Assembly (NCBI GenBank): GCA_023630585.1
Contig: CM042550.1
Span: 18,779,606-18,843,605 of the forward strand
Direction of reading: 5' to 3'
From: Cranoglanis bouderius
Lineage: Eukaryota; Chordata; Actinopteri; Siluriformes; Cranoglanididae
DNA length: 64,000 nt
In this document: piece after piece, positions 62,700 to 64,000 of the stretch
Numbering within the stretch: position 1 is the stretch's first letter
Layout: each line of letters starts with the position of its first letter
Notes under the pieces: generated by a model
What the model saw: the letters and a program-made list of their open reading frames with translations, nothing else
What the model was told of the DNA's origin: nothing
Databases searched by the model: none
Made by a program: the position numbers and the translations under genes

Positions 62700-63154
62700 G
62701 AGCGCTGAATAAACCGGAGTGCTGCGGGAACACGGTTCATTTTTTGGTGCTTTGTTTTTTTTTTTTTTATTGTGCTTTTGCTTTTAAATTTCAGTCATTG
62801 TGGAAGAAAAACTGTGCTTTAACCTAAATTAATTAACATTTATCCTATTTAAAAAAAAATTAAAAATCAGAGTGTTTGTTCCGGAATCGCAGGACAGATC
62901 AGAAACTATCTTTATGTTGTGAAGAAAACTTGTCCGAATCCAACTTTCTTTTCTGAGGTGAAAAAAAAAAAAAAAGATGCTAAGCTAATTCGTATTTAGC
63001 GATTGCTAGCTTAGCATGCTAACATCCCTCCTCAGGGAAAGCACTCGGACTCGGCTACTTTCTCTCACCGCGATGCTTCTGACCTGACTGGATTTAAACA
63101 TTTAAAAAAAAAAAATCCTTATAAAAGGGGAAAAGAAAGGCGAAGAACAAAAAG
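62700..63154 (+). other. Possible untranslated first exon of the next gene downstream (ERBIN by synteny)
   Basis: A good donor, AAAAAG|GTAAGA, occurs at 63154/63155 after AT-rich sequence with scattered CpGs. The next gene after NLN in human is ERBIN in the same orientation, with its start codon beyond a 5' untranslated exon. No coding match is visible here. The left boundary is arbitrary. Confidence 0.22.
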
Positions 63155-63449
63155 GTAAGATTAAATTAATGCTTCATTGTTTTTTTTTAATCGCTGTTTT
63201 TTTTCCCCCCCCTCAGGTAGGTCTGTATGTCTGTGTGTGCGCGCGCGCGCTCGCGCGTATGTGTTTTTTCTGTGTTCTGCTTCCTTGTTGTTAGCCAGTC
63301 CATGCTAATCCTGTCAGGGTTCCATCTTTCGTAGGTCAGTTATGTTTGGTTTTATGTTTAGGTCAATTTTATGTACGGTTTTAGTAGTAAATTCGGTTGG
63401 AATGGTGAGGCTGAGGGTATTTTCCTGTCAGAACAGGTGAAATAATGTG

Positions 63450-63482
<33 letters not shown>

Positions 63483-63857
63483 AGGCGACCTTCCATCTCC
63501 AGTGTGTCGTTACTATGACAGAGCAATCAACATTTACCTCAGAATTCAGATTTTTGTCGATTTCTGAGGTAAAATATGGTCTAATTATTATTCTATTTGT
63601 GTGTTCGTTATTCATCTCTATCTGTTTAAACACCACAGACTGGATTTATCCCTCCACTGGAATGAACAGCTTCTATCTACACAAGGACAATTAGAAAGAG
63701 GGGGGGAAAAATCAGATCACGAAATGATGCAACACAAACATTCGTCACCTTGTGGTGGTTGTCATGTTCATGTACAAAATAGTTTCACTTTTTCTATGCG
63801 TTGATTTGTTTTTGAGATCATAAATTGAAGAAAAACTCACGTTAAACCGTCTCGTCT

Positions 63858-64000
63858 TCAAGTCAAGTAGGTTTTTATTGTCATTCCTCTATATAGCTTG
63901 TATATATTGGACCGAAATGACGTTTTTTTCAGGACTGTGGTGCAACACAGAACAGTACCCAAGACTACATAAAGTGCAGATATACAACAGTGTGAGAGCT
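63858..64000 (+). repeat. Dispersed teleost repeat cut by the window end
   Basis: TCAAGTCAAGTAGGTTTTTA, TTGTCATT and GACTGTGGTGCAACACAGAA resemble a repeat widespread in fish. It continues past position 64000. Confidence 0.5.

Noticed and set aside
1..64000. An undescribed multi-gene defence or mobile system
   Set aside because: Every confident coding region belongs to a known vertebrate gene or a known transposon class. The unexplained signals are repeat architecture, not new genes.

Overview
The window is vertebrate nuclear DNA, almost certainly from a ray-finned fish. It holds five multi-exon genes with GT-AG introns and is rich in CA/GT repeats, Tc1-like transposons, tRNA-derived SINEs and an RTE-type LINE. 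Several interspersed repeats look like those of otophysan fishes, particularly catfishes, but that narrower placement is inference. I found no bacterial operon, CRISPR array or virus. The long open frames inside repeats are by-products of repeat structure.

The gene order is PPWD1 (+, 3' part only) > < TRIM23 (-), < > TRAPPC13 (+) > < SGTB (-), < > NLN (+). To my knowledge these genes also cluster on human 5q12.3. I rebuilt exon models by joining conserved protein segments at GT/AG sites. PPWD1 has its last seven exons (472 complete codons before the stop). TRIM23 has 11 coding exons (579 aa), TRAPPC13 13 (417 aa, including an 18-nt microexon), SGTB 10 (306 aa) and NLN 13 (707 aa). All junctions keep frame. 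PPWD1/TRIM23 and TRAPPC13/SGTB converge; TRIM23/TRAPPC13 and SGTB/NLN diverge from intervals of about 2 kb. NLN is followed by 4.5 kb without a recognisable coding exon, where an untranslated first exon of the next gene may lie.

The genes serve unrelated housekeeping roles: spliceosomal cyclophilin, ubiquitin ligase with an ARF-like GTPase domain, TRAPP trafficking subunit, TPR co-chaperone and metallopeptidase. Their grouping reflects conserved synteny, not a pathway.

Introns and intergenic DNA hold most of the novelty. There are nested transposons (a Tc1 inside a Tc1 in NLN intron 1; an RTE LINE inside a microsatellite inside a foldback element in TRAPPC13 intron 3; three insertions into one 18-bp minisatellite in NLN intron 6) and four large minisatellites. 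(GT)n tracts lie close upstream of eight splice acceptors. In two introns they are paired with (CA)n tracts near the donor, an arrangement able to fold the intron ends together. I see no evidence for a wholly new multi-gene system; the repeat-flanked splice sites are the most interesting signal.
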